NCBI GenBank assembly: GCA_019090365.1
Contig: JAHRWC010000228.1
Coordinates: 1-8,455 of the forward strand
Length of the DNA stretch: 8,455 nt
Reading direction: 5' to 3'
DNA from: Flavobacteriaceae bacterium
GTDB taxonomy: Bacteria > Bacteroidota > Bacteroidia > Flavobacteriales > Flavobacteriaceae
Shown: positions 7,283-8,455 of the stretch, in pieces
Numbering within the stretch: the stretch's first letter is position 1
How the letters are laid out: each line of letters begins with the position of its first letter
Program-made: the position numbers and the translations under genes
Notes under the pieces: generated by a model
Told to the model about the DNA's origin: nothing
What the model saw: the letters and a program-made list of their open reading frames with translations, nothing else
Databases searched by the model: none

Positions 7283-8062
7283 TTAATAATGTTGAACCCT
7301 ATTTTTATTTTGTTTTAATTTTTGAAGATGTAGGTATACTTTTTTTAAAGCCTCTTCAGACCTAATTTTTAAATATTCATTTTGAGGCCTTAGAAAGAAT
7401 TCAAAAACTTTATCATTGTGTACAAAAACTTCAATTTTAGTGTTATTTGCTAGCGCTAATTTTTCTTTTACTATTACAATTTTCTCCCCATTAACATTAT
7501 ACCCTAGATACAATGAATAAAACATTTTATAAAAATCTCTACCTGGTTTCGTTTTAGTTTCTTCAATTACAATTCCTCTAAGAAACACTCCATCATTCTC
7601 TTCATTTAAAACAACTTTTGAAGATTCATTTTTTTTAGCAACAATTTCATTGTTCTTGTCTTCAGCATTCCCATTTATTACAATTCTGTCTTTTCCGAGC
7701 AATTGATCTTCCAAATTATACAGTAATAAGAGAATTATGATTCTATCTTCATCATTAGCATTAATAGTAGTTGAAGAGACATTCTTTTTTTGTCCAGGCG
7801 CTAATACAATTCTACCTTCCTGTTTGTTATTAGAAATATTGGTGTTCTTTTGACCTTTCTTAAAGACTGAAAGTTGGTATCGAAGACTTTGGTTAATTTG
7901 GGTGTTATTAAATGCAGATCCAGTAATCTCAATAAATTCGGTATTACTTTTTAAATCTATTTTAGCTTCAACTTGTGTATTATATTTCTGTGAGAATATA
8001 CAAGTCGTACTAATTAAAAAAGTAAGGGTAAAAACAATATTCCGATTTATATAAAGTAGCAT
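7283..8062 (-). CDS. csgE: CsgE curli secretion specificity factor fused to an N-terminal CsgH-like domain
   Basis: CsgE is the periplasmic cap that selects curli subunits for the CsgG channel. The precursor has 259 residues, against about 129 in E. coli. A signal peptide covers about 1-24 (cut near SQ). The C-terminal part (about 158-247) is CsgE: GRDFYKMF at 174-181 matches GHDFYRAF of E. coli, followed by IEVFVHNDKVFEFFL (210-224) and SEEAL (235-239), like TEEAL there. The N-terminal part (about 27-132) resembles the CsgH/CsgC-like beta-sandwich chaperones: RYQLSVFKKG (61-70), QEGRIVLAPGQ (81-91), and a late LLLLYNLEDQ strand. It has no cysteine after the signal, so it is CsgH-like, not the CxC form of CsgC. 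A linker of about 25 mostly charged residues joins the two. It starts 6 bases after the curlin gene stop. The CsgE half is secure; the CsgH half is a pattern-based call. Confidence 0.9.
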   Translation of the reverse strand: MLLYINRNIVFTLTFLISTTCIFSQKYNTQVEAKIDLKSNTEFIEITGSAFNNTQINQSLRYQLSVFKKGQKNTNISNNKQEGRIVLAPGQKKNVSSTTINANDEDRIIILLLLYNLEDQLLGKDRIVINGNAEDKNNEIVAKKNESSKVVLNEENDGVFLRGIVIEETKTKPGRDFYKMFYSLYLGYNVNGEKIVIVKEKLALANNTKIEVFVHNDKVFEFFLRPQNEYLKIRSEEALKKVYLHLQKLKQNKNRVQHY

Positions 8063-8068
8063 GACACG

Positions 8069-8455
8069 TCATTTAATATTCCGAATGAGTATAGTTTGAT
8101 TATTACCTTTCATAGAAATGAACATTTTTTCTGAAAGAGAATTAGCTCCTTGCCAATATAGTCTTTGATTTTTTCCTACTTGAAGCACATTAGCTGTATG
8201 AGATAATGTCTTTTTTAAACTAATATCAAAAAATATATGTTCATTTCCTTTTTGTACAACTGTCTCTTTAATTGAAACTGCATTTATGTTTAAATTTATT
8301 TCATTATCATTCCCATATTGAAATAAATTAATAGAACTACTTATCGATTTGGTATTGGCATTTAGATGGTTAGAATTACCTATTTGTTGTATAAATATGC
8401 CTTTTGATTTATTAGCGTTATCAAGTAAATCTATTTGCAATCCAGACAAACTCAA
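8069..8455 (-). CDS. Curlin-repeat protein, CsgB-like, N-terminal part outside window
   Basis: The frame is open to the window edge, so the start and signal peptide are not visible and the first codon here (TTG) should not be read as the true start. The visible 128 codons hold curlin repeats of the type (I/V/L)xQxGxxN: IQQIGNSN, LFQYGNDN, VVQKGNEH and VLQVGKNQ, then a last unit ISMKGNNQ that lacks the first Gln. The protein ends ILIRNIK. In E. coli CsgB, too, the last repeat is irregular and basic and the chain ends IRVTQR, so this is more likely the nucleator CsgB than the major subunit CsgA. It would be secreted through CsgG to the surface and form a beta-solenoid amyloid. It is the first gene seen of the csg operon, 6 bases before csgE. 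A csgA-like gene could lie just outside. Confidence 0.88.
   Translation of the reverse strand: MSLSGLQIDLLDNANKSKGIFIQQIGNSNHLNANTKSISSSINLFQYGNDNEINLNINAVSIKETVVQKGNEHIFFDISLKKTLSHTANVLQVGKNQRLYWQGANSLSEKMFISMKGNNQTILIRNIK
8081..8392 (-). repeat. Five curlin repeats, period about 22 residues
   Basis: These are protein-level repeats inside the curlin gene. The first-Gln positions of the visible fragment are 24, 46, 68 and 92, and the fifth unit has Ser at 114, giving steps of 22, 22, 24 and 22 residues. This is the period of one beta-strand-loop-beta-strand turn in CsgA and CsgB. The DNA has diverged and shows no recent duplication. Further repeats may lie upstream of the window edge. Confidence 0.85.

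Noticed and set aside
7283..8062. CsgE read as a lipoprotein because of Cys21 in the signal region
   Set aside because: The residues before it (STT) do not make a good lipobox; a standard signal peptidase site just after, before Gln25, fits better.

Overview
The window looks like the chromosome of a member of the Bacteroidota, most likely a flavobacterium. It is AT-rich. Genes start without clear Shine-Dalgarno sequences, and the promoters fit the Bacteroidota -7 consensus TAnnTTTG. The PurM and NrdJ proteins have the long forms typical of that group. All supported genes lie on the minus strand, so transcription runs from high to low coordinates.

From 8455 down to 3990 there is a tightly packed curli (functional amyloid) secretion operon. 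It holds a curlin subunit, CsgB-like and cut by the window edge, then CsgE, CsgF, CsgG and a surface-type lipoprotein. Gaps between genes are 6, 10, 10 and 24 bases. An intrinsic terminator at about 3928-3965 closes the operon. It pairs better as minus-strand RNA, through a U.G pair, than as plus-strand RNA.

The operon departs from the E. coli pattern in several ways. CsgE carries an extra N-terminal domain that resembles the amyloid-inhibiting chaperone CsgH. CsgG carries an extra C-terminal domain with eight predicted beta strands, like a small outer-membrane barrel. The residues that line the two narrow points of the E. coli CsgG:CsgF channel are largely replaced. The last gene encodes a lipoprotein with a CarboxypepD_reg-like domain, an Fn3-like domain and what reads as a six-bladed beta-propeller; I know of no counterpart in the E. 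coli curli operons. A plausible reading is one machine: the CsgH-CsgE fusion keeps subunits unfolded and delivers them, CsgG and CsgF form the outer-membrane pore, the CsgB-like subunit nucleates or builds the fibre, and the lipoprotein works at the outer membrane in an unknown role.

From 3922 down to 2694 there is a single housekeeping gene, purM (purine synthesis), with a very good promoter of its own directly after the curli terminator. From about 2579 down to the window edge at 1 there is nrdJ, the adenosylcobalamin-dependent (class II) ribonucleotide reductase. Its last residues lie outside the window. The 204-base gap between purM and nrdJ is very AT-rich and holds two -7-like boxes and two DnaA-box-like sequences. 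No RNA gene, insertion sequence, CRISPR array or attachment site was seen.
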